Positions 7,092 through 16,904 of a DNA stretch of 64,000 nucleotides are shown in pieces; the first letter of the stretch is position 1, and the number at the start of each line of letters is the position of its first letter. The position numbers and the translations under genes are program-made. Under the pieces are notes generated by a model. The model saw nothing but the letters and a program-made list of their open reading frames with translations, did not search any database and was not told the origin of the DNA. Location of the stretch: contig NZ_LPWA01000001.1 of assembly GCF_001510895.1 (NCBI RefSeq), forward strand, positions 186,001-250,000. The letters are read 5' to 3'. Source of the DNA: Mesorhizobium loti. Lineage in GTDB: Bacteria; Pseudomonadota; Alphaproteobacteria; Rhizobiales; Rhizobiaceae.

Positions 7092-8632
7092 TCAGGAAGC
7101 GAGCCGGTCGAGGCGGCCCGCTTCGGGATCAATGCCATATTCCTTCAACTTGCGGTAGAGCGTGGAGCGGCCGATGCCGAGACGGCGCGCCACCTCACTC
7201 ATCTGGCCGTTATAGTGGTCGATCGCAAGCTTGATCATTTCGAGCTCGACATCGGCCAGCGCGCGCACATTGCCGCGCTCGTCCAAGGCTCTCAGCGTGC
7301 CGAAGCGGGGCTGCAGCCGCGACGACGGAGGGTCGCTCTCGGGCAAGGCAGTCCCTGCCCCGTCGGCAACGGCCTCGCCGGCCGGCTGCGGCTCGGCCGC
7401 CACCGTTGCAGCGGCCGATGCCGGCTCGGCATCCAGCTTCACCGTGCCTTCGACCTGCGCTCGGATCTGCGGGAATTCCTCTTCGGTCAGCAAATCGGCT
7501 TCGGCGAGCACCGACGCCCTGAACACGGCATTCGAGCTGGCGGATGTTGCCGGGCCAATCATAGGCCTGCAGCATCGCCAGCGCTTGGCCGATATGCCGG
7601 TGAGGCGACGGCGCGGATCGGCCGGCGCCACCTTCTCCATGAAGTGCCTGACCAGATAGGGGATATCGTCGCGCCGGTCGCGCAACGGCGGCACAAAGAT
7701 CGGATAGACGTTGAGCCGGTAGAACAGGTCCTCGCGGAATTTGCCGTCCTTGACCTGCTGCAACAGGTTGCGGTGCGTCGCCGAGATCAGCCGGATATCG
7801 ACCTTGACGGTCGAACGGCCGCCGACCGGGTCGACCTCGCCCTCCTGGACGGCGCGCAGCAGCTTGACCTGGACGTCGAGCGGCAGGTCGCCGATCTCGT
7901 CCAGGAACAGCGTGCCGGAATGGGCCTCGACGAATTTGCCGGTGTGCTTGTCGGTGGCGCCGGTAAACGAGCCCTTCTCGTGGCCGAACAGGATCGATTC
8001 GACGAGATTGTCGGGGATGGCGCCGCAATTGACGGTGACGAACGGTTTCGAGCGGCGGTCGCCGCTGCCCTGGATGGCGCGCGCCACCAGCTCCTTGCCG
8101 ACGCCGGACTCGCCTTCGATCAGGATCGGGATGTTGGAGCCGCGGCCTTTTGCCCGAGGCGGATCACCCGGTCCATCGCCGGGCTGCGGGTGATCAAGTC
8201 CTTGAAGGTGAGATGGCCGCCGCGCCGCCGCGACGTGCGCTTCACCTCGTCCTCGACCGCCTCGACCTTCAAAGCATTGGAAATCGACGCCTGCAGCCGG
8301 TCGGGCGAGGCCGGTTTGACGACGAAATCGAATGCGCCGTGACGCATCGCCGAAACGACGGTCTCGATGCCGCCCTGGGCAGTCTGCACGATGACCGGCA
8401 GGTTGATGGCGCGCTCGCGCATCGCCTTCAGCACGCCGATGCCGTCGAGGCCGGGCATGACGAGGTCGAGGATGACGACGGACACATCGCGCGCGTTCGG
8501 TCCGTCGAGCACGTCGAGGCCCGCTACGCCGCCGTCGGTGACGATGGCGCTGTGGCCGAATTTCGTCACCGCCGCCTCGAGCAGCCTGCGCTGCACGGGA
8601 TCGTCATCGACTATGAGTATGGAACCTGTCAT
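7092..8632 (-). CDS. Sigma54-dependent response regulator, NtrC/Fis type (three frameshifts)
   Basis: About 514 residues if the frame is restored. Order: receiver domain ([13 protein letters not shown], phospho-acceptor Asp in [10 protein letters not shown]), AAA+ sigma54-interaction domain (GESGVGKE Walker A, GSFTGA loop, [11 protein letters not shown]alker B), Ala/Pro linker and a C-terminal Fis helix-turn-helix ([21 protein letters not shown]). It should activate sigma54 promoters after phosphorylation by an unidentified sensor kinase. The frame breaks near 8143 (within [20 protein letters not shown]), near 7586 ([15 protein letters not shown]) and near 7549 ([14 protein letters not shown]). 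The first two are explained by one missing base each, the third by two. All functional motifs survive in one frame or another, so sequence error is likelier than decay. It is divergent from pepF. Confidence 0.85.
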
Positions 8633-8776
8633 GACTGTGTTGGCTGCCCGGCCCTAAGAAATCCCCATGGATCATCTTGGCACAGGGTTCTAAATAAGGT
8701 TTCAAAAAACCCGGTGAACGAATTCCTTAGGATTTGACCGGCTTCTCCTTTCCCCTTGGTCCTGGAAGGTATTTTG

Positions 8777-10614
8777 ATGCGCATGATGTTTGGTCGGCGG
8801 CTCGCGGCGCCAGCGTCTGGTCAGGGCGCGGCGGAGCTTGGCGATCTGCCGGAATGGAATCTTGCAGATCTCTATTCCGGCATGGAAGCGCCGGAGCTGA
8901 AGCGCGATATCGCCCGGGCGGCAAGCGACGCCGTTGCCTTCGAGGCTCGCTGGAAGGGCACTTTGGCCGCCGAGGCCGAACGCGGCGCCGCCGGCCGGCT
9001 GGGCGAAGCGCTGACGGCCTACGAGGCGCTGGAGGAACTGATCGGCCGCATCGTCTCCTATGCCGGGTTGATCTATGCCGGCAACACCGCCGATCCGCAG
9101 CGCGCCAAGCTCTATGGCGACGTCCAGGAGAAGATGACAGATGCCAGCGCGCATCTTTTGTTCTTCGCGCTCGAGCTCAACCTGATCGACGACGCGGTGA
9201 TCGAGCTGCGCTTGCGGCCGACGCGACCTTCGCCCACTACCGCCCGTGGGTGCTCGACCTCAGGAAGGACAAGCCCTACCAGCTCGAGGATCGGGTCGAG
9301 CAGCTGTTCCATGAAAAGTCGGTCACCGGACGCGGCGCCTGGAACCGCCTGTTCGACGAGACGATGACCGACCTGCGCTTCGATGTCGACGGCGAGGAAC
9401 TGACGCTGGAGCCGGCGCTTAACCGGCTGCAGGACTCGGATGGCGAACTGCGCCGCCGCGCCTCAGAGGCACTCGCCGCGACCTTCCGCAAGAACCTGCG
9501 CACCTTCACCCTCATCACCAACACGCTCGCCAAGGACAAGGAGATTTCCGACCGCTGGCGCGGTTTCGAGGACATCGCCGATTCACGCCATCTCGCCAAC
9601 CGTGTCGAGCGCGACGTGGTCGACGCGCTGGCGGCCGCCGTGCGCGAGGCCTATCCGCGCCTGTCGCATCGTTACTATGCCATGAAGGCGCGCTGGCTCG
9701 GCATGGAGGTGATGAACCACTGGGACCGCAACGCGCCCCTGCCCGAGACCCCGCAGGCGGTGATCCGTTGGGACGACGCCAGGGACACGGTGCTGTCGGC
9801 CTACCAGCGCTTTTCGCCCGACATGGCGGAAATCGCGCGCACCTTCTTCGACCGCAAATGGATCGATGCGCCGGTGCGGCCCGGCAAATCGCCCGGCGCC
9901 TTCGCCCATCCGACCGTGCCGTCAGCGCACCCTTACGTTTTGCTCAACTACATGGGCAAGCCGCGCGATGTGATGACGCTGGCGCATGAGCTCGGCCATG
10001 GCGTGCACCAGGTGCTGGCGGCCGGCCAGGGCGCGCTGATGGCCTCGACGCCGCTGACGCTGGCCGAGACGGCCTCCGTCTTCGGCGAGATGCTGACCTT
10101 CCGCTCGCTGCTCGACCAGACCGCCGACAAGCGCGAGCGCAAGGCGATGCTCGCCCAGAAGGTCGAGGACATGATCAACACCGTCGTGCGCCAGATCGCC
10201 TTCTACGAGTTCGAGCGCAAGGTGCATGCCGAGCGCCGCAACGGCGAACTGACCTCGGACAGGCTGGGCCAGTTCTGGCTGGAGGTGCAGGCGGAGAGCC
10301 TGGGACCGGCGATCAAGCTGCGCGATGGCTACGAGGTCTTCTGGACCTACATCCCGCATTTCATCCACTCGCCCTTCTACGTCTACGCCTATGCCTTCGG
10401 CGACTGCCTGGTGAACTCCCTCTATGCCGTCTATCAGAACGCCGAGCGCGGCTTCCAGGAGAAGTATTTCGAGATGTTGCGCGCCGGCGGCACCAAGCAT
10501 CACTCGGAGCTTCTGGCACCCTTCGGCCTCGACGCCACCGACCCTGCTTTCTGGCAGATCGGCCTTGGCGTGATCGGCGCCCTGATCGACGAGCTGGAAG
10601 CGCTCGATAAATGA
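8777..10614 (+). CDS. pepF: M3 family oligoendopeptidase F (one frameshift)
   Basis: About 612 residues with the frame restored. A cytosolic zinc metallopeptidase of family M3B that hydrolyses oligopeptides. The catalytic motif HELGH is at about residue 404 and the third zinc ligand region ETASVFGEML follows about 25 residues later. The C-terminal half shows the usual family blocks (VYAYAFGDCLVNSLYAVY, then GGTKHHSELL). The frame changes near 9208: the upstream frame reads LNLIDDAVIE and the downstream frame ALAADATFAHYRPW, joined if one G is missing from GAGGCT. The start ATG 8777 follows GGAAGG; the frame is open further upstream from a TTG but without family-like residues. Confidence 0.88.
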
Positions 10615-10975
10615 CGGGCGTTTCGCCCGGTGGCATAGGTCAGAATAATTTAGCCGAAACGCATATTCGCGGCGGCTCTATTCTTGTCCTAAATACCTGT
10701 TCTTCAATAACTCTCCGCCGCATTTTTCCATTAGCTTTCCGCAGGCCATATGATAGCGTCCGGCCTCAAGCTCAGCCGGACGCATCGCCAAGGCCAGAGA
10801 CGGCCTTCGCGGCGCTTCGGCGGATGCGATGACGGTCGTCGGCCATAGCTGGAGGAGAGCCAACCGCCGACAGCTCGATTGAAGCGGCTGTTCCGCCGAC
10901 CGCGGAACGATTGACGATTCTTGCGGCAAGCCCGCCATTCCGGGCCGCAGCCGCTCGATCGGACTGGAGAGGGAA
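10615..10975. other. Intergenic region, no gene identified
   Basis: A 361-bp gap between pepF and the helix-hairpin-helix gene. It starts with a short hairpin, GGGCG-TTT-CGCCC, right after the pepF stop, without a T-run. The first half is AT-richer; the second half contains GGACGCATCGCC and several short GC-rich inverted repeats. A minus-strand frame at 10678-10983 has rare leucine codons and no recognisable features, and I do not accept it as a gene. Confidence 0.4.
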
Positions 10976-11685
10976 ATGAGCACTTTCTTCTATATGCTCC
11001 TGGCGTTCGTTGTGGGTGTTTTGGTTGGCTGGTTCATCTGGGGCCGCCTGCGCGGCGAGCTCGACAGCCTGCGCGGCGATCTCGACCGCACGAAGAGCGA
11101 ACGCGACAGGTTGCGCGCCGATACCAACCGCCTGAGCGGCGAGCTCGAGGCGTGTGGCCGTGCCCGCGCCGATCTTGAGAACCGGCTGCGCGAAGCGCCT
11201 TCCGGCAAGGCCGGTGCCGACAAGGCCGCCGCGCCTGCGCCGACGGCGCTGATGTCGACGCCGGCCGCGGCGAAATCGCCCGCGGCAAAACCCGCTTCGA
11301 CCAAAACCGCTGCGACTAAGCCGGCAGCAGCTAGGACGACCGCTGCCCCGAAACCGGCGGCCAGATCGCTGCGCCAAGAAAGACCGCCCCGGCTCCGAAG
11401 AAAACAGCCGCTCCGAAAGCGACAGCCGGCAAGGCCGACAACCTGCGCCGCCTGATCGGCATCGGCCCGGTCAACGAAAAGCTGCTCAAGGGCCAGGGCG
11501 TTACGACCTATGCGCAGATCGCCGCGTGGACCGACGCCGACGTGAAGCGCATCGAGGAGGTGCTCAATTTCGATGGTCGCATCGCGCGCGAGAAATGGAT
11601 CGAGCAGGCGAAGCTCTTGGCCGCTGGCGACGAGGCCGAATTCGCCCGCCGGTTCCCGACGGCGGGCACCGCCAGCAATACCTGA
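10976..11685 (+). CDS. Membrane-anchored protein with histone-H1-like linker and helix-hairpin-helix domain (one frameshift)
   Basis: About 236 residues once the frame is restored. Residues 1-22 (STFFYMLLAFVVGVLVGWFIWG) form a transmembrane anchor; residues 25-70 are a charged coiled coil; an Ala/Lys/Pro-rich linker with AAKPA-like repeats follows; the C-terminus carries a helix-hairpin-helix module (LIGIGPVNEKLLKGQGVTTYAQIAAW) like that found appended to NuoE in rhizobia and to other proteins. The frame breaks near 11372 and is restored by one extra G (AGATCGGCTGCG). HHH modules bind DNA or act as protein scaffolds; function unknown. ATG 10976 is preceded by GGAGAGGGA. Confidence 0.7.
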
Positions 11686-11854
11686 TCCATTCAGCCTTTG
11701 GGCACCTGACGGGGCGGCGGCGCTCATCATGGGCACCGCCGCTTTCCTTTTGTTCCAGCCGCCTTTGCGTCCTTGGACGCCGCTCTCTCGATTGCGCGCC
11801 GACAGCCCCCCATATAGAGCGATCGACGGCGTCCATTGACCGCATCCGAGGCTC

Positions 11855-13000
11855 ATGTCCCTGCCTTCAGCAATCTTCCGCAATGACGAGACCGCTCGCC
11901 AGCTCGTCTTCGACAAGCCGCGCGAAATCATTGTCGCGCTGAGCGCGGACGAGTTCTTACCGGCGCTCGAGACGGCGCAGGCTGCCTCCGACGCCGGCAA
12001 ATGGCTGGCCGGCTATTTCTCCTACGAGGCCGGCTATCTGCTCGAGCCGAAGCTGGTGCCATTGTTGCCTGAGGGCCGCCGCGCGCCGCTGATCTGTCTC
12101 GGCGTCTTCGACGCGCCGCTTGAACAGGCCGTGCCGCAGAACCCGGGCCCCGCCAGCAACGGCCCGATCTTCGACGCCAGGGCAAGTTGGTCCGCCGAGG
12201 ACTATGGCGTGCGCTTCGTGCGCCTGCACGACCACATCCGCAAGGGCGACTGCTACCAGGGCAATCTGACCTTTCCGGTGCATGCGCAGTGGTCGGGCGA
12301 TCCGCTCGCCGCCTTCGACGCGCTGACCGAACGCCAGCCGGTGAAATACGGCGCGCTGGTTTCGCTTGGCGATCCGATCGTGCTGTCGCGCTCGCCGGAA
12401 CTGTTCTTCGAGATCGACGCCGAAGGCATGATCGAAACGCACCCGATGAAGGGCACCGCGCCGCGCGGCGCGACAAAGGCCGAGGATGCGCGGCTGAAGG
12501 CATTCCTGCGCAACGACGAGAAGAACCAGGCCGAGAACCGCATGATCGTCGACCTGCTGCGCAACGACATCTCGCTGATCAGCGAGGTCGGCACGCTGGA
12601 GGTGCCCGAACTGTTCCGCATCGAGACCTATCCGACAGTGCACCAGATGGTGAGCCGGGTACGGGCAAAGCTCTTGCCGGATATCGGCATCCGCCAGGTC
12701 TTCGCCGCGCTCTTTCCCTGTGGCTCGATCACCGGCGCGCCAAAGATTCGCGCCATGGAGATCCTGCACGATCTCGAAGGCGTGCCGCGCGACGTCTATT
12801 GCGGCGCCGTCGGCTGGGTCGCGCCTGGCGGCAGGATGCGCTTTTCGGTGGCGATCCGCACCATCTCGCTCTTTGCTGGTGGCGAAGCCGTCTACAATGT
12901 TGGCGGCGGCGTCGTCTTCGATTCCACCGCCGATGAGGAGTACCGGGAGTGTCTTCTGAAAGCGCGCTTCGCGACCGGAACAGTGCCGATTTCGAGCTGA
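11855..13000 (+). CDS. pabB: Aminodeoxychorismate synthase component I
   Basis: A 381-residue chorismate-binding enzyme that converts chorismate and ammonia to 4-amino-4-deoxychorismate, the first committed step to p-aminobenzoate and folate. Signature blocks are present: RKGDCYQGN, the HPMKGTAPRG motif, DLLRNDIS, and the C-terminal GSITGAPKIRAMEI. The protein lacks the long N-terminal lobe of anthranilate synthases, as is usual for the short PabB proteins. The start at 11855 is preceded by a modest GAGG. The 3' end overlaps pabC by 52 bp in another frame, giving translational coupling, so the two steps of p-aminobenzoate synthesis are made together. Confidence 0.93.
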   Translation: MSLPSAIFRNDETARQLVFDKPREIIVALSADEFLPALETAQAASDAGKWLAGYFSYEAGYLLEPKLVPLLPEGRRAPLICLGVFDAPLEQAVPQNPGPASNGPIFDARASWSAEDYGVRFVRLHDHIRKGDCYQGNLTFPVHAQWSGDPLAAFDALTERQPVKYGALVSLGDPIVLSRSPELFFEIDAEGMIETHPMKGTAPRGATKAEDARLKAFLRNDEKNQAENRMIVDLLRNDISLISEVGTLEVPELFRIETYPTVHQMVSRVRAKLLPDIGIRQVFAALFPCGSITGAPKIRAMEILHDLEGVPRDVYCGAVGWVAPGGRMRFSVAIRTISLFAGGEAVYNVGGGVVFDSTADEEYRECLLKARFATGTVPISS

Positions 13001-13611
13001 TCGAGACCATGCGCAGGGAGCCCGGCTCGGGCTTCCTGCGCTTCGACCGCCATCTTGCGCGGCTCTACGCTTCGGCGGCGGAGCTCGGCTTTGCCTGCGA
13101 CCCGCAGCGGGTCGGCGAGGTGCTGACGGGCGCGGTCGGCGGACAGCGGATCGCACTGCGCACCCGCCTCGCCCTGCATCGCAACGGCGAAGCGGCAGCG
13201 TCTGCGCAGCCTTACGAACCGCTTCCCGCCGGCAAGGCGTGGCGGCTGCAATTGGCGCGGGTCCGGCTCGATTCCGGCGACACGCTGCTGCGCCACAAGA
13301 CCAGCCGCCGCGATACCTACCAGCGCGCACGCGCCGAGTACCTTGCCACCCGCGCCGACGAGGTGCTGCTTGCCAATGAGCGCGGCGAACTCTGTGAAGG
13401 CACCATCACCAATCTCTTCGCCGACTTCGGCGACGGCGTGCTCGCGACGCCAAGACTTGATTGCGGCCTCTTGCCTGGAGTACTGCGAGCCGAGCTTCTG
13501 GACGAAGGCCGCGCCATGGAAGCGATCTACACCTTCGACGATCTGAAGTCCGCGAAGGCGATCTTCGTCGGCAACTCGCTGCGCGGGCTTATCCCGGCGC
13601 AGCTGGCCTGA
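12949..13611 (+). CDS. pabC: Aminotransferase class IV, probable 4-amino-4-deoxychorismate lyase
   Basis: A 220-residue PLP-dependent fold-type IV protein. It begins at a GTG inside the end of pabB. The PLP lysine is in LLRHKTSRRDTYQ, and the cofactor-binding segment LANERGELCEGTITNLFADF is typical of class IV aminotransferases and lyases. Next to pabB the likely reaction is elimination of pyruvate from 4-amino-4-deoxychorismate to yield p-aminobenzoate. A branched-chain or D-amino-acid aminotransferase is possible by fold but unlikely in this context. It ends 28 bp before the next gene, which may be co-transcribed. Confidence 0.88.
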   Translation: MSSESALRDRNSADFELIETMRREPGSGFLRFDRHLARLYASAAELGFACDPQRVGEVLTGAVGGQRIALRTRLALHRNGEAAASAQPYEPLPAGKAWRLQLARVRLDSGDTLLRHKTSRRDTYQRARAEYLATRADEVLLANERGELCEGTITNLFADFGDGVLATPRLDCGLLPGVLRAELLDEGRAMEAIYTFDDLKSAKAIFVGNSLRGLIPAQLA

Positions 13612-13639
13612 GCCGCCCGCCATTTCTGTTGAGAAAAGC

Positions 13640-14569
13640 ATGACCATTCGCCAGCCGACCCACACGCCTTATGACGGATCCTCGAAGCTCTTCACCATTG
13701 GCCTGAAGCCGCTCGAGCTCGACCGCTGGATCGAGGTCGACGAATTCCTTTTACCGCATCTCGCCGAGAAGCAGCGGCTTTACGCGGAGATCCCGGAAAA
13801 GGTCTTTGTCGAGGAAGGCGATACGCGCGACGCACAGCGCGAAGTGCTCGACCTCCTTCTCGCCTGTCTCGCGGCAAAGCACACCGGAACCCATCGCGGT
13901 GCTGGCTCGCCCATCGAGGACCTCGAAAAGGCGATGGGCGGTCTCGCTCCCGAACTGCGCGAAGCACCGCTTGTGTGGGCATCGCTGCTGGTCCAAGAGG
14001 ATTTGATCCTCATGCGCCGGGACGACAGCGGCTGGCGGCTCGCCGCCGGATCGCTCTGCTTTCCGTCATCCTGGTCGCTTCAGGAAAAATTCGGCAAGCC
14101 GCTGCAGCAAATCCATGCGCCGGTGCCCGGCTTCGGCCCCGGCACGCGGCCGGCCGAGGTCATCAACCGCATGTTCGACGGCCTGCAGGGTCAGGCGGTC
14201 GAACGCTTCAACTGGTCGATCCAGGCGGGCGACGCGCTCTATTACCCGCTTTCCAACATCCAGCGCATCGACCGCGCCACCAACCGCCCGACACGCTTTC
14301 CGGACGGCGACATCAACGCCCACGCCTTCATCCGTGTCGAGCGCCAGACGCTGCGCAAGCTGCCGGTCTCACGCGACGTCCTCTTCACCATCCGCATCCA
14401 TCTCGACCCGCTGGCCGTGCTCGCGCGCCACCCCGACAAGGCAGCGCTCGCAGCTTCTTTCGCCGAGCAGCTCAACGCCCTCGACCAGGCGCAGCTCGAC
14501 TACAAGGGCCTGACCGCTGATCGCGACCGGCTGGTCGCCTTCCTCGACGGCATGGCCAGGGCGGCTTAA
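13640..14569 (+). CDS. Haem-dependent oxidative N-demethylase family protein (DUF3445)
   Basis: A 309-residue member of DUF3445, the family of the haem-containing subunit of dimethylamine-type oxidative N-demethylases. It starts MTIRQPTHTPYDGSSKLF and has the family blocks VDEFLLPHLAEKQRLYA, LCFPSSWSLQEKFGKPL and IHAPVPGFG, then a C-terminal FTIRIHLDPLAVLARHP segment. Whether this chromosomal homologue demethylates amines is not known. It follows pabC by 28 bp and may share its transcript. A terminator at 14653-14675 closes the unit before homospermidine synthase. Confidence 0.85.
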   Translation: MTIRQPTHTPYDGSSKLFTIGLKPLELDRWIEVDEFLLPHLAEKQRLYAEIPEKVFVEEGDTRDAQREVLDLLLACLAAKHTGTHRGAGSPIEDLEKAMGGLAPELREAPLVWASLLVQEDLILMRRDDSGWRLAAGSLCFPSSWSLQEKFGKPLQQIHAPVPGFGPGTRPAEVINRMFDGLQGQAVERFNWSIQAGDALYYPLSNIQRIDRATNRPTRFPDGDINAHAFIRVERQTLRKLPVSRDVLFTIRIHLDPLAVLARHPDKAALAASFAEQLNALDQAQLDYKGLTADRDRLVAFLDGMARAA

Positions 14570-14652
14570 CCACGTGGCCATTCCGGCTTAGCTGGCGGTT
14601 GGCGCTTTTCACTGGTTTATGACAATGATCTGTGATTGTAGCGCTTGGCCAT

Positions 14653-14675
14653 CGGGCGGGAACGCCCGGCTTTTT
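14653..14675 (+). terminator. Rho-independent terminator just upstream of hss
   Basis: CGGGCG (14653-14658), loop GGAA, CGCCCG (14663-14668), then GC and TTTTT. It could end the pab/DUF3445 transcript, or act as an attenuator in the hss leader, because it stands only 28 bp before the hss start codon. Confidence 0.75.
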
Positions 14676-14703
14676 GCATATGTTTGAAGGAGTGTCCGAA
14701 AAA

Positions 14704-16149
14704 ATGGCGAATGAAAACTGGCCCGTTTACGGTGAAATCACCGGCCCTGTCGTGATGATCGGCTTCGGCTCGATCGGGCGGGGAACGCTGCCGCTGATCG
14801 AACGCCATTTCAAGTTCGACAAGTCGCGCATGACGGTCATCGACCCGCGCGACACCGACCGTAAGCTGCTCGACGAGCGCGGCATCACCTTCATGCAAGA
14901 TGCGGTGACCAAGAAGAACTACAAGAAACTTCTGACCCCGCTTCTCACCAATGGCAGCGGCCAAGGCGTCTGCGTCAACCTGTCGGTCGACACCTCCTCG
15001 CTCGAATTGATGAAGCTCTGCCGCAAGCTCGGCGTGCTCTATATCGACACCGTCGTCGAGCCGTGGCTCGGCTTCTATTTCGACGAAAAGGCCGACAATG
15101 CCTCGCGCACCAACTATGCGCTGCGCGAGAGCGTGCGCCAGGAGAAGGAGAAGAACCCGGGCGGCACCACCGCGATCTCCTGCTGCGGCGCCAATCCCGG
15201 CATGGTTTCGTGGTTCGTCAAGCAGGCGCTGGTCAATCTCGCCACCGATCTCGGGCTCGAGTTTGCCGTGCCGGCGGAGCACGACCGCGAGGGCTGGGCG
15301 AAGCTGATGAAGAAGGCCGGCGTCAAGGGCATCCACATCGCCGAGCGCGACACCCAGCGCACCAAGAAGCCAAAGCCGATGGATGTGTTCTGGAACACCT
15401 GGTCGGTCGAGGGCTTCATCTCGGAAGGCCTGCAGCCGGCCGAGCTCGGCTGGGGCACGCACGAGACCTGGATGACGAAGAACGGCAAGAAGCACAAGAA
15501 CGGCTCGCAAGCGGCGATCTATCTGGAGCAGGCTGGCGCCAACACCCGCGTGCGCAGCTGGTGTCCGACGCCCGGCCCGCAATATGGCTTCCTGGTGACG
15601 CACAACGAGGCGATCTCGATCGCCGATTTCTTCACCGTGCGCAGCAAGAAGGGCAAGGTGAACTACCGCCCGACCTGCCACTATGCCTATCACCCCTCCA
15701 ACGACGCCGTGCTGTCGCTGCATGAGATGTTCGGCGCCGCCGGCAAAGCGCAGCCCGTTCATCACGTGCTCGACGAGAACGAGCTGGTCGACGGCGTCGA
15801 CGAACTCGGCGTGCTGCTCTACGGCCACGACAAGAACGCCTACTGGTACGGCTCGCAGCTGTCGCTGGCCGAGGCGCGCAAGCTGGCGCCCTACCAGAAC
15901 GCAACCGGGCTGCAGGTCACCTCGGCGGTGCTCGCCGGCATGGTCTGGGCGCTGGAAAATCCAGCAGCCGGTATCGTCGAGTCCGACGAGATGGACTACA
16001 AGCGCTGCCTGGAAGTGCAGTTTCCTTACCTCGGACCGGTCAGGGGCTATTACACCGACTGGACGCCGCTCGACAGCCGACCCGGCCTCTTTCCTGATGA
16101 TCTCGACAGGGACGACCCGTGGCAGTTCCGCAACATCCTCGTGCGATAG
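14704..16149 (+). CDS. hss: Homospermidine synthase
   Basis: A 481-residue enzyme that makes sym-homospermidine from putrescine (or spermidine plus putrescine) using NAD+ as a recycled hydride carrier; homospermidine is the signature polyamine of rhizobia. The N-terminal Rossmann motif reads VVMIGFGSIGRGTLP, followed by VIDPRDTDRKLL. Family blocks include YIDTVVEPWLGFYFD, SCCGANPGMVSWFVKQAL and HNEAISIADFF. The start at 14704 follows GAAGGAG; the frame remains open upstream through the terminator hairpin but those residues are not family-like. Length is typical. No neighbouring polyamine gene is visible. Confidence 0.96.
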   Translation: MANENWPVYGEITGPVVMIGFGSIGRGTLPLIERHFKFDKSRMTVIDPRDTDRKLLDERGITFMQDAVTKKNYKKLLTPLLTNGSGQGVCVNLSVDTSSLELMKLCRKLGVLYIDTVVEPWLGFYFDEKADNASRTNYALRESVRQEKEKNPGGTTAISCCGANPGMVSWFVKQALVNLATDLGLEFAVPAEHDREGWAKLMKKAGVKGIHIAERDTQRTKKPKPMDVFWNTWSVEGFISEGLQPAELGWGTHETWMTKNGKKHKNGSQAAIYLEQAGANTRVRSWCPTPGPQYGFLVTHNEAISIADFFTVRSKKGKVNYRPTCHYAYHPSNDAVLSLHEMFGAAGKAQPVHHVLDENELVDGVDELGVLLYGHDKNAYWYGSQLSLAEARKLAPYQNATGLQVTSAVLAGMVWALENPAAGIVESDEMDYKRCLEVQFPYLGPVRGYYTDWTPLDSRPGLFPDDLDRDDPWQFRNILVR

Positions 16150-16215
16150 CGGTTCGGCCGGCATGTCTCACCGCCTTGCAATCGCCCGGAAATCGGGCGA
16201 TTGAAGGTGAGCGGC

Positions 16216-16320
16216 CTAGAGCGACGTGCGTCCAGTCGGACGCACAAAGTACGCTCTAGCACTTAGATGAACGCATCGTGCTTTCCGAAAAATCGGAAGC
16301 GATTTTTCGGAAAGCACGAT
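16216..16320. repeat. Composite intergenic palindromic element (two hairpins)
   Basis: The first hairpin (16216-16259) has outer arms CTAGAGCG/CGCTCTAG and inner arms GTGCGTCC/GGACGCAC. The second (16275-16320) is a perfect 21-bp inverted repeat, beginning ATCGTGCTTTCCG, around the 4-nt loop GAAG. Paired hairpins of this type occur as rhizobial intergenic mosaic elements. It lies between hss and omp10, within about 20 bp of the omp10 start, and could form a strong structure in the omp10 leader. Confidence 0.75.
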
Positions 16321-16341
16321 ACGAGAGGAGAGGATTTTCAA

Positions 16342-16713
16342 ATGACTATTGCGCGCAAATTGCTTTCGGCAGGCGCCGCGGCAAGCCTTTTGGCTGCGGC
16401 CGCCTGCACCACCACGGGGCCTTCAGAACCGCCGACATCGGCACCCAAGGGCGTCGAGGGCAACTGGATCGACGCCAAGGGCACCGGCCTGTCGACCTTC
16501 ACGGCCGGCAGCTTCACCACCGTCGCGACCGACACCGGCCAGAAGTTGTCCGAGGGCAGCTACACCATGACCGGCCCGACCTCGGTCGAGATTCACGGCA
16601 CGTCGCTGATCCGCCAGACGCCGGTCAGCTTCAACTGCCTGATGGTTTCGACCAGCCAGCTCAACTGCACCAGCGCCAGCGGCCAGAACTTCGTCCTGAC
16701 GCGCCGGGCCTGA
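16342..16713 (+). CDS. omp10: Outer-membrane lipoprotein Omp10
   Basis: A 123-residue lipoprotein. The signal peptide ends in LLAAAAC with Cys22 as lipidation site. The mature part (GVEGNWIDAKG, TDTGQKLSEGSY, STSQLNCTSASGQNF, final LTRR) matches the layout of Brucella Omp10, an outer-membrane lipoprotein of Rhizobiales whose exact function is unknown. The start ATG 16342 follows GAGGAGAGGA. It is monocistronic: a palindromic element lies upstream and a strong terminator follows at 16737. Confidence 0.88.
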   Translation: MTIARKLLSAGAAASLLAAAACTTTGPSEPPTSAPKGVEGNWIDAKGTGLSTFTAGSFTTVATDTGQKLSEGSYTMTGPTSVEIHGTSLIRQTPVSFNCLMVSTSQLNCTSASGQNFVLTRRA

Positions 16714-16736
16714 ACCGAAAAAACATCGACGTCGTG

Positions 16737-16768
16737 AAGGATGGCGGCGCGAGCCGCCGTCCTTTTTT
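16737..16768 (+). terminator. Rho-independent terminator of omp10
   Basis: A 12-bp stem, AAGGATGGCGGC with GCCGCCGTCCTT (one G-U pair), GCGA loop, and TTTT after the stem. It starts 24 bp after the omp10 stop. Confidence 0.88.
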
Positions 16769-16904
16769 GTGCCGGCAAACCTCTTCCCGATTTCCGCTTG
16801 CATCGGTCAAAACGCGATGTGAACATGCCGGAAAAAGCTGGCTGTTATGTTCCAGTCAAGCGAGGGCACTAAGCATTTCAGGACAGCTCATCCGGGAGAC
16901 GAAG

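Noticed and set aside
7092..8632. Response regulator as a true pseudogene
   Set aside because: Three breaks seem many, but every domain motif is preserved and the breaks follow the same small-loss pattern as in core genes; error is likelier.
10678..10983. Minus-strand frame ending in a Cys-rich peptide in the gap after pepF
   Set aside because: Rare leucine codons, no ribosome-binding site at an internal ATG and no known features; insufficient evidence for a gene.
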